Source: Leucobacter sp. wl10 | Lineage (GTDB): Bacteria > Actinomycetota > Actinomycetes > Actinomycetales > Microbacteriaceae | Direction of reading: 5' to 3' | NCBI RefSeq assembly: GCF_003569785.1 | Contig: NZ_KZ983987.1 | Coordinates: forward strand, 186,001-250,000 | DNA: 64,000 nucleotides | Shown: positions 16,339-24,881 of the stretch, piece after piece | Position numbering within the stretch: position 1 is the stretch's first letter | Layout of the letters: each line of letters starts with the position of its first letter | The notes under the pieces: generated by a model | What the model saw: only the letters and a program-made list of their open reading frames with translations | The model's database searches: none | Told to the model about the DNA's origin: nothing | Made by a program: the position numbers and the translations under genes

Positions 16339-17030
16339 AGCAGCTCCACCTCGGCGCCCTCGGGGCCGAGCCGCCTGCGGGTGAAGCCGTCGAGCGCGTC
16401 GGGCACGAACAGCCCGGGCAGCAGCCGCGAGGAGTTGCCGACCAGCACGTTGCCGTGGCGGCCCACCAGGGCCATCTCGACACCGCTCCGCTGCAGCACG
16501 GGCAGCAGTTCCGTCTCGAGATCGGCCACCTGGAGGTCGTTGCCGACGGCGCCCACGCGCACGCCGTCGACGGCGGCCGGAACGGTGAGGGTGAGCACGT
16601 ACGCCTCGACGCCGAGGTAGTCGATGTAGGGGCCCACGAGCGCGGGGACGCCATCCTGGAACGCTCGGGTGAACCACTCGTGGTGCTCGTAGTCGTAGTA
16701 GCGGTCGGCGCCGGGCACCACCCCGAAGGAGTAGCGGGCGAAGCGCGACTCGTCCTCGCGCACCCACCACTCCAGGTGTCCGCGCTCGAAGCTGAGCGCG
16801 GAGCGCGCGAAGATTAGACCGCAACCGTCGACGACCGCATTGTCGGCCAGGTAGCGCACCGCGAGCGCGCGCAGACGCCGGCGCACGGACTCGCCGAGGT
16901 CGAGCCGCGCCGACTCGTCGAGCCTCAGCAGCGCGATGAAGTCCTCGGCCAGCTTCTCGAGGTGGGAGAAGCGGTCGTCCAGCCACTCGTCGATGGTCGC
17001 GATGACCGCCGAGACCTCCGCCGTCGTCAT
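16320..17030 (-). CDS. Soluble Cache-domain protein, probable ligand sensor
   Basis: This 236-aa protein starts with a helical region (about 1-60) followed by a Cache/PDC-like fold. The fold is marked by RYYDYEHHEWFTRA, LVGPYIDYLG, VLTLTVPA and VGNDLQVADLE, and then a late VGRHGNVLVGNSS strand pair. Cache domains are usually extracellular sensor parts of receptors, but this one has no membrane segment, signal peptide or output domain. Its ATG overlaps the stop of the GntR gene (ATGA), so the two are made together. I infer that it binds the pathway substrate or intermediate and works with the regulator. This is not proven. Confidence 0.7.
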   Translation of the reverse strand: MTTAEVSAVIATIDEWLDDRFSHLEKLAEDFIALLRLDESARLDLGESVRRRLRALAVRYLADNAVVDGCGLIFARSALSFERGHLEWWVREDESRFARYSFGVVPGADRYYDYEHHEWFTRAFQDGVPALVGPYIDYLGVEAYVLTLTVPAAVDGVRVGAVGNDLQVADLETELLPVLQRSGVEMALVGRHGNVLVGNSSRLLPGLFVPDALDGFTRRRLGPEGAEVELLYRAVG

Positions 17031-17788
17031 CGCGCGGCTCCCGCGCCGTCCTCGTCGAGGGCGAGCTTGCCGTCGATGATGAGCCGCATGTTCCCCCTGA
17101 CGTGCTGGACGGCGAGGCGCTCCGCCTCGTCCGCCTGCTGCTGCTCGATCGCCATCACGATCGCGAGGTGCTCGGTGAAGGCCTGCTGCACCGAGGCGCG
17201 GCAGATCTCGTCGCACCACAGGAACGGCGACAGCTCGGAGTGCAGCCGCTGCTCACCCGAGAGCAGGCGCCTGGAGTGGCTGAGCACGGCGATCTCGAAG
17301 TGGAAACGGCTGTCGGCCAGCGAGCGCTCCCGCGCGTTGCGTCCCTCGCGGGCCTCGAACGCGAACTCGGCGAGCCGGGTGCGCAGGCCGGGCTGCGTGC
17401 GCTCCGCCGCAAGCCGAGCGGCCATGCCCGAGACGGCGGCGTGCTCGTCGAAGAAGTCCCGCAGGGCGACGAGGCTCGTACGCGCGAGCGAGGAGCGCAG
17501 CTCCTGCGGCGACGGGAACGGCGCCTGCGCCACGAAGGTGCCCCCGTTACGCCCCCGCCGCGTCTCCACGATGCCCTGGGCGCGCAGCTCCGCGAGGGCT
17601 TTGCGCAGGGTCGCCACCGCGACCCCGAACTGGTTCGCGAGCTCGGTTTCGACGGGCAGGCGCTCGCCGACCGTCAGCACGCCCATCGAGATCGCCGCGG
17701 CGATCCGCTGAGCGATCCCGCCGACGCTCGGGCCTGCGGGATCCCTCTCGCCGTGCTGCGGGGAATGCCCCAACGGGGGGTTCTGCAA
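17027..17788 (-). CDS. GntR/FadR-family transcriptional regulator
   Basis: This 253-aa regulator has an N-terminal winged helix (about residues 20-85; IAQRIAAAI, then LPVETELANQFGVAVATLRKAL and GGTFVAQ) and a C-terminal FCD-like helical ligand domain. The start is a TTG at 17788. A strong GAGGGGG ribosome site lies 5 nt upstream, and later in-frame Met codons would delete the DNA-binding domain. It begins 10 bp after the odhA stop, so it may be read through from odhA as well as from its own promoter. Its overlap with the Cache gene and its position at the cluster end make it the leading candidate to bind the operators at 6.7 and 11.2 kb. Confidence 0.83.
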   Translation of the reverse strand: MQNPPLGHSPQHGERDPAGPSVGGIAQRIAAAISMGVLTVGERLPVETELANQFGVAVATLRKALAELRAQGIVETRRGRNGGTFVAQAPFPSPQELRSSLARTSLVALRDFFDEHAAVSGMAARLAAERTQPGLRTRLAEFAFEAREGRNARERSLADSRFHFEIAVLSHSRRLLSGEQRLHSELSPFLWCDEICRASVQQAFTEHLAIVMAIEQQQADEAERLAVQHVRGNMRLIIDGKLALDEDGAGAAR

Positions 17789-17798
17789 GCGCGCCCCC

Positions 17799-20700
17799 TC
17801 AGGACTTGTCGTCGAAGCGCAGCGCCCGCGCGATGAGCGCCTCCTGTTCGACGGCGTGCACCTTGGCCGATCCCGTCGAGGGAGCGGCGGATGCGGCGCG
17901 CGAGACCACGCGCATGCGGTCGTTCGCCAGGTGCTTCGACAGCTCGAGCGAGATGAACGGCCAGGCGCCCTGGTTCTCGGGCTCGTCCTGCACCCACACC
18001 AGCTCGGCGCCCCCGTACTGCGCCAGCACCCGGCCGATCTGGGCACCGGGGATGGGGTAGAACTGCTCGACCCGCACCAGGGCGATGCGCGGGTCGGGGC
18101 GCTTCTCGAGCGCCGTGCGCAGGTCGTAGTAGACCTTGCCGGAGACGAGGAGCACCCGCTCGACGCCCTGCCGGTGCTCGACGCTCGGATCGTCGATCAC
18201 CGGCTGGAAGGTGCCGGTGGTGAAATCCTCGACCGGGGAGGTCGCGCCCCGCAGACGCAGCATCGACTTCGGCGTGAAGACGATGAGCGGCTTGCGGGGG
18301 CGGGCGTAGGCCTGGCGGCGCAGCAGGTGGAAGTAGTTCGCGGGCGTCGACGGCCGGGCGACGATCATGTTGTCCTCGGCGCACAGCTGCAGGTAGCGCT
18401 CGATGCGGGCCGAGGAGTGGTCGGGGCCCTGGCCCTCGTAGCCGTGCGGCAGCAGCAGCACAACCGAGGACTGCTGGCCCCACTTCTGCTCGGCGGCGGC
18501 GATGTACTCGTCGATCACCGCCTGCGCGGTGTTGGCGAAGTCGCCGAACTGCGCCTCCCACAGCACGAGCGCGTCCTCCCGCTGCAGCGAGTAGCCGTAC
18601 TCGAACGCGAGGGCGGCGTACTCCGAGAGCAGCGAGTCGTAGATCCAGAACCGCGCCTGCTCCTCGGAGAGGTTGAGCAGCGGGATCCACTCCTGGCCGT
18701 TCGCCCGGTCGTGGAAGACCGCGTGCCGCTGCGCGAAGGTGCCGCGGCGCGCGTCCTGCCCGACGAAGCGCACGGCGGTGCCCTCGACGAGGAGCGAGCC
18801 CAGCGCCAGCAGCTCGCCGAAGCCCCAGTCGATGCCGCCCTCGCGGCTCATCTCGAAGCGCTTGTTGAGCAGCTGCTGCAGCTTCTGGTGCACCGTGAAG
18901 CCGTCGGGCTTGTTGGCGAAGGCGTCGCCGACCCGCTCGATCACGCTGCGATCCACCGCGGTCTCGAGCGGGGCGGGGCCGGGCCCCCCGGCCTCGGCGA
19001 CCTCGCCGATGCCGCTCGTGTCGATGATCGGGATCGAGCCGGTCTGCGCCGCGTGCGTCTCCTGGAAGGCTCGCTCCAGGCGATCCTGGAAGTCCTGCTT
19101 CGCCTTCTCGTACTCCTCCTCGGTGATGTCGCCGCGACCGACGAGCGCGCTCGTGTACAGGCGACGGGTGGAGCGCTTGGCCTCGATGAGGTCGGTCATG
19201 AGGGGCTGGGTCATCGAGGGGTCGTCGCCCTCGTTGTGGCCGCGGCGACGGTAGCACACGAGGTCGACGATGACGTCGATGTGGAAGCGCTGGCGGAACT
19301 CGTAGGCGAGCTTCGCGACGCGCACCACCGATTCGGGATCGTCGCCGTTCACGTGGAAGATGGGCGCCTGCACCACCTTGCCCACCTCGGACGAGTAGAT
19401 GCCCGAGCGCGAATCGAGCGGCAGCGTGGTGAAGCCGACCTGGTTGTTGATGATGATGTGGATCGTGCCGCCCGTGCGGTAGCCGCGCAGCTGCGACATC
19501 TGCAGCGTCTCGTAGACGATGCCCTGCCCGGCCATCGCGGCGTCGCCGTGGATGAGGACCGGCAGAGTGGTGAAGGATCCGATGGGCTTCAGATCCTGCT
19601 TGGCGCGCACGATGCCCTCGAGCACGCCGTCGACGGTCTCGAGGTGCGACGGGTTGGCGGCGAGGTGGATCGGCACCTGCGTGCTGTTCGGGGCGGTGAA
19701 GACTCCGGAGGTGCCGAGGTGGTACTTGACGTCGCCCGATCCGCCCTTCTGCGCTTGGGCCCCCTCGAACTCGCGGAAGATCTGGCCGTAGGTCTTGCCC
19801 GCGATGTTCGAGAGCACGTTGAGACGGCCGCGGTGGGCCATGCCGATGTCCACGCTGTCGACGCCGTCCTCGGCCGCGTCGATGAGCATCGCGTCGAGCA
19901 GCGGGATCACCGACTCGCTGCCCTCGAGACTGAAGCGCTTCTGGCCGACGTACTTCGTCTGCAGGAAGGTCTCGAAGGCCTCGGCCTCGTTGAGCTTCTC
20001 GAGGATGCGCATCTGCTCGTCGTGGCTCGGCTTGGCGTACGGCACCTCCAGCTGCTCGCGCAGCCACAGGCGCTGCGCCGGATCCTGGATGTGCATGTAC
20101 TCGATGCCGATCTTGCGGCAGTAGGAATCGCGCAGCACGCCGAGGATGTCGCGCAGCTTCATGGCGCGCTTGCCGCCGATGCCGCCGGTCACGAACTCGC
20201 GGTCGAGGTCCCAGAAGGTGAGGCCGTGGGACTCGATCTCGAGGTCGGGGTGGGTGCGCTGCTGGTACTCGAGCGGGTCGATGTCGGCCATCATGTGCCC
20301 GCGCACGCGGAAGGAGTTGATGAGCTCCTGCACGCGAGCCGTCTTGTCGACGGCGCCCGAGATGTCGACGTGGATGTCAGAGGCCCACTGCACGGGCTTG
20401 TAGGGGATGCGCAGCGCGGCGAAGATCTCCTCGTAGAACCGATGACCGCCGATCAGCCGCTCGTGCACGAGCTTGAGGAACTCGCCCGACCCGGCGCCCT
20501 GGATGACGCGGTGGTCGTAGGTGCTCGTGAGCGTGATGGTCTTGCCGATGCCGAGATTGGTCAGCACCTCCTGGGAGGCCCCCTGGAACTCGGCGGGGTA
20601 CTCGAGCGCGCCCGCTCCGATGATGCAGCCCTGTCCCTGCATGAGGCGGGGCACCGAGTGCACGGTGCCGATGCCGCCCGGGTTGGTGAGCGAGAGGGTG

Positions 20701-21494
20701 GTGCCCTGGAAATCGGTCGCGGTGAGCTTGTTGTCGCGGGTGCGCTTCACCAGGTCCTCGTAGGCGGCGAGGTACTCGTTGAAGTCGAGCCTCTCGGCGT
20801 GCTTGATCGAGGGGACCATGAGCGAGCGGGTGCCGTCGGGCTTGGGCACGTCGATCGCGATCCCGAGGCCCACGTGCGCGTGGGCGACGACGGAGGGCTT
20901 GCCGTCGATCTCGGCGTAGGAGACGTTCTGGCTGGGGAACTCCTTGAGCGACTGGATCAGCGCCCAGCCGATGAGGTGGGTGAAGGAGACCTTGCCGCCG
21001 CGACTGCGGCGCAGGTGGTTGTTGATGACGATGCGGTTGTCGATGAGCAGCTTGGCCGGAATGGTGCGCACGCTGGTGGCGGTGGGCACGGTGAGGCTCT
21101 GATCCATGTTCTTGGAGAGCGTGCGGGCCATGCCCCTGAGCGGCGTGACGGCGTCCTCCTGCGAGTCCACCGCGTCGGCGCGGGGTGCGGTGTGCGGGGC
21201 GTCGGCGGGGATCGGCGTCTCGCGGGGGGCCGCGTTGGTGGTGCGCGCCGGCTGGGCGGGGGTGGTGATGGGGGTGGTCGATGGGCCCACGGCCACCGCG
21301 GGCTGGCCCTGGGCGGGCGTCGGGGCGGAGGGGGCGGCCGACGCCCCGTACTGCTCGAGCACCGGCCACCACGAGCGATCCACCGAATTCTTGTCGACCT
21401 GATACTGCTTCCACAGCTCATCGACGAGCCACTCGTTCGCACCGAAATCTTCTGCGGGACCAGCCTGTCCGGTGGTCTCCGTTCGCTCCGCCAA
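17799..21494 (-). CDS. odhA: Multifunctional 2-oxoglutarate dehydrogenase E1 fused to E2 succinyltransferase domain
   Basis: This protein of about 1231 aa is the actinobacterial Kgd/OdhA fusion. It decarboxylates 2-oxoglutarate in the TCA cycle and carries a succinyltransferase domain lacking its own lipoyl domain. The order is an N-terminal FGANEWLVDELW, a Pro/Ala linker, the E2 catalytic domain (about 100-350) with DHRVIQG, and the thiamine-diphosphate E1 part with MAHRGRLNVLSN and the cofactor segment HGDAAMAGQGI. The TTG at 21494 is preferred because AGAGGA precedes it and homologues also start about 10-20 residues before FGxNEWL. ATG 21515 and ATG 21557 are in-frame alternatives. Confidence 0.95.
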   Translation of the reverse strand: MAERTETTGQAGPAEDFGANEWLVDELWKQYQVDKNSVDRSWWPVLEQYGASAAPSAPTPAQGQPAVAVGPSTTPITTPAQPARTTNAAPRETPIPADAPHTAPRADAVDSQEDAVTPLRGMARTLSKNMDQSLTVPTATSVRTIPAKLLIDNRIVINNHLRRSRGGKVSFTHLIGWALIQSLKEFPSQNVSYAEIDGKPSVVAHAHVGLGIAIDVPKPDGTRSLMVPSIKHAERLDFNEYLAAYEDLVKRTRDNKLTATDFQGTTLSLTNPGGIGTVHSVPRLMQGQGCIIGAGALEYPAEFQGASQEVLTNLGIGKTITLTSTYDHRVIQGAGSGEFLKLVHERLIGGHRFYEEIFAALRIPYKPVQWASDIHVDISGAVDKTARVQELINSFRVRGHMMADIDPLEYQQRTHPDLEIESHGLTFWDLDREFVTGGIGGKRAMKLRDILGVLRDSYCRKIGIEYMHIQDPAQRLWLREQLEVPYAKPSHDEQMRILEKLNEAEAFETFLQTKYVGQKRFSLEGSESVIPLLDAMLIDAAEDGVDSVDIGMAHRGRLNVLSNIAGKTYGQIFREFEGAQAQKGGSGDVKYHLGTSGVFTAPNSTQVPIHLAANPSHLETVDGVLEGIVRAKQDLKPIGSFTTLPVLIHGDAAMAGQGIVYETLQMSQLRGYRTGGTIHIIINNQVGFTTLPLDSRSGIYSSEVGKVVQAPIFHVNGDDPESVVRVAKLAYEFRQRFHIDVIVDLVCYRRRGHNEGDDPSMTQPLMTDLIEAKRSTRRLYTSALVGRGDITEEEYEKAKQDFQDRLERAFQETHAAQTGSIPIIDTSGIGEVAEAGGPGPAPLETAVDRSVIERVGDAFANKPDGFTVHQKLQQLLNKRFEMSREGGIDWGFGELLALGSLLVEGTAVRFVGQDARRGTFAQRHAVFHDRANGQEWIPLLNLSEEQARFWIYDSLLSEYAALAFEYGYSLQREDALVLWEAQFGDFANTAQAVIDEYIAAAEQKWGQQSSVVLLLPHGYEGQGPDHSSARIERYLQLCAEDNMIVARPSTPANYFHLLRRQAYARPRKPLIVFTPKSMLRLRGATSPVEDFTTGTFQPVIDDPSVEHRQGVERVLLVSGKVYYDLRTALEKRPDPRIALVRVEQFYPIPGAQIGRVLAQYGGAELVWVQDEPENQGAWPFISLELSKHLANDRMRVVSRAASAAPSTGSAKVHAVEQEALIARALRFDDKS

Positions 21495-21738
21495 AGCGAC
21501 GTCCTCTCGTCTCATGCCTGGGTGAGGCAATCGTGTAGTAGCCGGGTGGGGCTCCATAGCCGTACCTCGAACAAGCCTACGCCTTTCGACGTGATCGTGC
21601 GGTAATACTCCCAGCAGAATCTGCGGCCCGGCCTGCTAGTGTGGAATACGCTATGGACGCAGACTCTCGAAGACCGGCAGACCCCCCGAGTACCGGCCGC
21701 GCTGAGGCGCGGCACCCCGCATCCAATGGGAGCTGTCG

Positions 21739-23079
21739 GTGAACGACTGGCTCCTCCTCCTCACCGGTATCCTGCTCACCGTCGGCACGGGCATCTTCGT
21801 GGCCGCCGAGTTCTCGCTCGTGGCGCTCGACCGTCAGGATCTCGAACGGCGCAGGTCCGCCGGCGAACGCGGTCTCGACCGCGTGATCCGCGGCCTCTCG
21901 ATCACCTCGACCCACCTGTCCAGCGCGCAGCTGGGCATCACGCTCACCACGCTGCTCACGGGCTACACGCTCGAACCCGCCATCAGCGGCTTCCTGGACG
22001 GGCCGCTCGGCGCGCTCGGCGTCCCCGACGAGCTGCGGCGCGCCATCAGCGCCCCGATCGCGATGGCGCTGGCCACCGTCTTCTCGATGATCGTGGGCGA
22101 GCTGGTGCCCAAGAACTTCGCGCTGTCGAAGCCCCTGGCCACCGCCCGGATCGTGATGCCGGCGCAGGGGGCCTTCACCGCGACCTTCAAGCCCGCGATC
22201 CTCGGGCTGAACGGCAGCGCGAACGGGATCCTCCGCTCCATCGGCATCGAGCCGAAGGAGGAGCTCTCGGGCACGCGGTCGGCGGAGGAGCTCTCGTCGC
22301 TCGTGCGCCACTCGGCGAGCGCGGGACTGCTCGAGGCAGACACGGCGACGCTGCTTGACCGCACACTGCGCTTCGCCGAGCTCACGGCCGCCGACGTGAT
22401 GACGCCGCGGCTCAAGGTCGAGAGCCTGCAGCGGCTCGAGCCGGCGCAGGCGGTGCTCGAGCTGTCGGGCCGCACCGGGTTCTCGCGGTTTCCGGTGATC
22501 GACGAGGACCGCGACGACGTCGTCGGCGTCGTGCACGTGAAGCAGGCCGTGGCCGTCCCCCGCGCGAAGCGCGCGGAGGTGCCGGTGGCTGCGCTCGCCG
22601 AAGACCTGGTGCGCGTGCCCGAGACCATGCGGCTCGACCAGCTGCTCGAGGAGCTGCGCTCCACCGGCTTCCAGCTGGCCATCGTGGTCGACGAGTACGG
22701 AGGCACCGCGGGCATCGTGACGCTCGAGGACCTGGTCGAGGAGATCGTGGGCGAGGTGGCCGACGAGCACGACCGCGCGGCGGCCGGCGTGGTGGGCACC
22801 GCCGAGGAGATGACCTTCCCCGCCGACCTGCGACCCGACGAGGTGCGCGACCAGACCGGCATCGCGATCCCCGACAGCGATGAGTACGACACCGTTGCGG
22901 GCTTCGTGCTGCGCGAGTTCGGCCGCATCCCGCAGCGGGGCGACGAGACGCGGCTCGCCGACGGCGGCATCCTGCGCGTCGAGCGCATGGATGGGCGCCG
23001 CATCGCCCGCCTGCGCTACACGAGCGCGCCGCTGCCCGAGGGCGCCGGCGAGGGCGACGAGAGGGAGGCGCACCGATGA
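21739..23079 (+). CDS. Hemolysin-family protein (CNNM/DUF21, CBS pair, transporter-associated domain)
   Basis: This 446-aa membrane protein has a DUF21 core of about four membrane segments (residues 1-190, including EFSLVALDRQ), two CBS domains (about 210-330; DVMTPR and FSRFPVIDEDRDDVVG) and a C-terminal CorC/HlyC domain ending near 430. Family members are linked to Mg2+ or Co2+ efflux rather than haemolysis. The GTG start has GGGAG 6 nt upstream. The stop overlaps the start of a second family member, so the pair probably works as a heteromeric transporter or arose by old duplication. Confidence 0.88.
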   Translation: MNDWLLLLTGILLTVGTGIFVAAEFSLVALDRQDLERRRSAGERGLDRVIRGLSITSTHLSSAQLGITLTTLLTGYTLEPAISGFLDGPLGALGVPDELRRAISAPIAMALATVFSMIVGELVPKNFALSKPLATARIVMPAQGAFTATFKPAILGLNGSANGILRSIGIEPKEELSGTRSAEELSSLVRHSASAGLLEADTATLLDRTLRFAELTAADVMTPRLKVESLQRLEPAQAVLELSGRTGFSRFPVIDEDRDDVVGVVHVKQAVAVPRAKRAEVPVAALAEDLVRVPETMRLDQLLEELRSTGFQLAIVVDEYGGTAGIVTLEDLVEEIVGEVADEHDRAAAGVVGTAEEMTFPADLRPDEVRDQTGIAIPDSDEYDTVAGFVLREFGRIPQRGDETRLADGGILRVERMDGRRIARLRYTSAPLPEGAGEGDEREAHR

Positions 23080-24122
23080 GCGACTGGATGGGCATCGTCT
23101 GGCTCGTCGTGCTGCTCGCCGCCAACGCCTTCTTCGTCGCCGCCGAGTTCGCGGTGATCTCGGCGCGACGCTCCCAGATCGAACCGAAGGCCGAGGCGGG
23201 ATCGAAGCGCGCGAAAACCGCGCTCTACGCGATGGAGCACGCCACACTCATGCTGGCGACCAGCCAGCTGGGCATCACGGTGTGCTCGCTGCTGATCCTG
23301 AATGTCTCGGAGCCGGCGATCAAGGCGCTGCTCAAGGAGCCGCTCGGCTGGACCGGGCTCCCCTACGAGGCGGCGAGCGTCATCGCGTTCATCCTGGCGC
23401 TGCTGGGCGTCTCGTACCTCCACGTGGTGTTCGGCGAGATGGTGCCGAAGAACGCGGCGTTCTCGATGCCGGATCAGGCCGTGCTGCTGCTCGCCCCGCC
23501 GCTCGTCGCGGTGTCGCGGCTGCTCGGGCCCGTGATCCACGGGCTGAACGCGGTGGCGAACAGCGTGCTGAGGCTCTTCGGGGTCGAACCCAAGGCGGAG
23601 ACCAACAGCACCTACACGCTCGAGGAGGTCGCGAGCATCGTGAGCCACTCGACGCGCGAGGGCGTGCTCCAGGACCGCAGCGGCGCGCTCGTCGCGGCGT
23701 TCGAGTTCACGACGAAGCGGGCCGAGGATCTGCTCGTGCCGCTCGAGCGTCTCGTGGTGCTGCCGGTCGGATCGACGCCGGGCGACGTCGAGGCGGCGGT
23801 CGCGAGGCACGGGTTCTCGCGCTACCCGATCGCGGGCGCGGAGGGCGAGCTGGCCGGCTACGTGCACATCAAGGACCTCGTGCGTCTCGGGGAGGAGCGG
23901 ATCGCCGAACCGATCCCGTCGAAGCGCATCCGGGAGATGGTCTCGATCCATGCGGCCACCGAGCTCGAGGACGTGCTCGCGCGCATGCAGGCGCGCGGGA
24001 TCCACCTCGCCCGCATCCACGACTCGGAGGGGCTCGAGCTCGGCGTCGTCTTCCTCGAAGACGTCATCGAGGAGCTCGTCGGCGAGGTCCACGACGCGAC
24101 CCGGAGGCAGCGCTTCCGGTAG
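23076..24122 (+). CDS. Hemolysin-family protein (CNNM/DUF21, CBS pair), second copy
   Basis: This 348-aa partner of the upstream gene has the same DUF21 membrane core (EFAVISARRSQIE near residue 24, SQLGITVCSLLIL near 62) and two CBS domains with YPIAGAEGELAGYVHIKDL. It lacks the C-terminal CorC domain and is about 100 aa shorter than its neighbour. Its ATG overlaps the upstream stop (ATGA), which is typical for this gene pair in Actinobacteria. A role in divalent metal homeostasis is known for the family; the pair's ion is not known. Confidence 0.87.
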   Translation: MSDWMGIVWLVVLLAANAFFVAAEFAVISARRSQIEPKAEAGSKRAKTALYAMEHATLMLATSQLGITVCSLLILNVSEPAIKALLKEPLGWTGLPYEAASVIAFILALLGVSYLHVVFGEMVPKNAAFSMPDQAVLLLAPPLVAVSRLLGPVIHGLNAVANSVLRLFGVEPKAETNSTYTLEEVASIVSHSTREGVLQDRSGALVAAFEFTTKRAEDLLVPLERLVVLPVGSTPGDVEAAVARHGFSRYPIAGAEGELAGYVHIKDLVRLGEERIAEPIPSKRIREMVSIHAATELEDVLARMQARGIHLARIHDSEGLELGVVFLEDVIEELVGEVHDATRRQRFR

Positions 24123-24139
24123 CCGGGGGGCGGGCGGGA

Positions 24140-24718
24140 TCAGCGGGCGGCGAACACGAGGTGCGCCGAGATCTCATCGAGAGGGAGTTCGGTGCCCGCG
24201 ATGAGCGGGTTGTCCGGCACGCTCATCGTGACGTCGAATTCGGCCGTGTCCTCGTTCAGCAGGGTCGGCGTGAGGCGCACGTTCGTGGTGCCGCGCACGC
24301 TCCCGTCCACCGAGAGCGACCCGGTGGCGGTCACCGTGTCGACCTCGCTGTCCTGCCGGCGCAGCACCGTCGGCTCGCTGAGCACGAACTGCGCGTCGGG
24401 CAGGCCCTCGGCGCGCACCTCGTACTGGGCCTCGGTGATGACACCGTCTTCGAGCACGATGTAGCCGGACGTCGACACCCGGTCGTCGATCAGGGAGCGG
24501 AGGGTCGGGGAGTCGACCGGCGACAGCAGCTGCGTGTCGGACACGTCGTAGACGCGGACGACGGGCATCTCCAGCAGGTCGGAGTCGACGGCGGCGCGCA
24601 GCTCGGCGGCCTGCACGTCTGCGCTCGGGGTGGAGTTGCACCCCGCGAAGCCCAGCGGCAGCGCGGTCGACACGATCGCGACGACCCCGATGGTCCGCAC
24701 GGAGCGGCCTGCCAGCAC
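24140..24718 (-). CDS. Putative lipoprotein of unknown function
   Basis: This 192-aa exported protein has a basic N-terminus, a hydrophobic stretch (IGVVAIVSTALPLG) and the lipobox GFAGC, so it should be lipid-anchored on the outer face of the membrane. The mature part is mixed beta-strand with no motif I recognise. The GTG at 24718 was chosen because a TAGATT box lies 7 nt upstream, in the leaderless pattern seen elsewhere here. A TTG at 24727 is possible. It converges on the CNNM gene pair. Confidence 0.7.
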   Translation of the reverse strand: MLAGRSVRTIGVVAIVSTALPLGFAGCNSTPSADVQAAELRAAVDSDLLEMPVVRVYDVSDTQLLSPVDSPTLRSLIDDRVSTSGYIVLEDGVITEAQYEVRAEGLPDAQFVLSEPTVLRRQDSEVDTVTATGSLSVDGSVRGTTNVRLTPTLLNEDTAEFDVTMSVPDNPLIAGTELPLDEISAHLVFAAR

Positions 24719-24881
24719 CACAGCCAATCTATCGACCCTTCATACTCGACAATACCCGCCGAGACTACGCTCCGAAGGTGGGAGGCCGCCTAACGTGGCG
24801 CGGGGGAGGATGCGGCGCGAGCGGCGGGGCGGTGCCCGATGCGGACGCGCCCGGGCGCTGTGCACGCTCGGAACGCGCGGA

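Noticed and set aside
17856-21605. Very long plus-strand open frame opposite odhA
   Set aside because: It mirrors the odhA coding frame with biased composition and no motif. The minus-strand protein is unambiguous.
21739-24122. Tandem CNNM genes as an assembly duplication
   Set aside because: The two proteins differ clearly in sequence and length, and such pairs are common in Actinobacteria.
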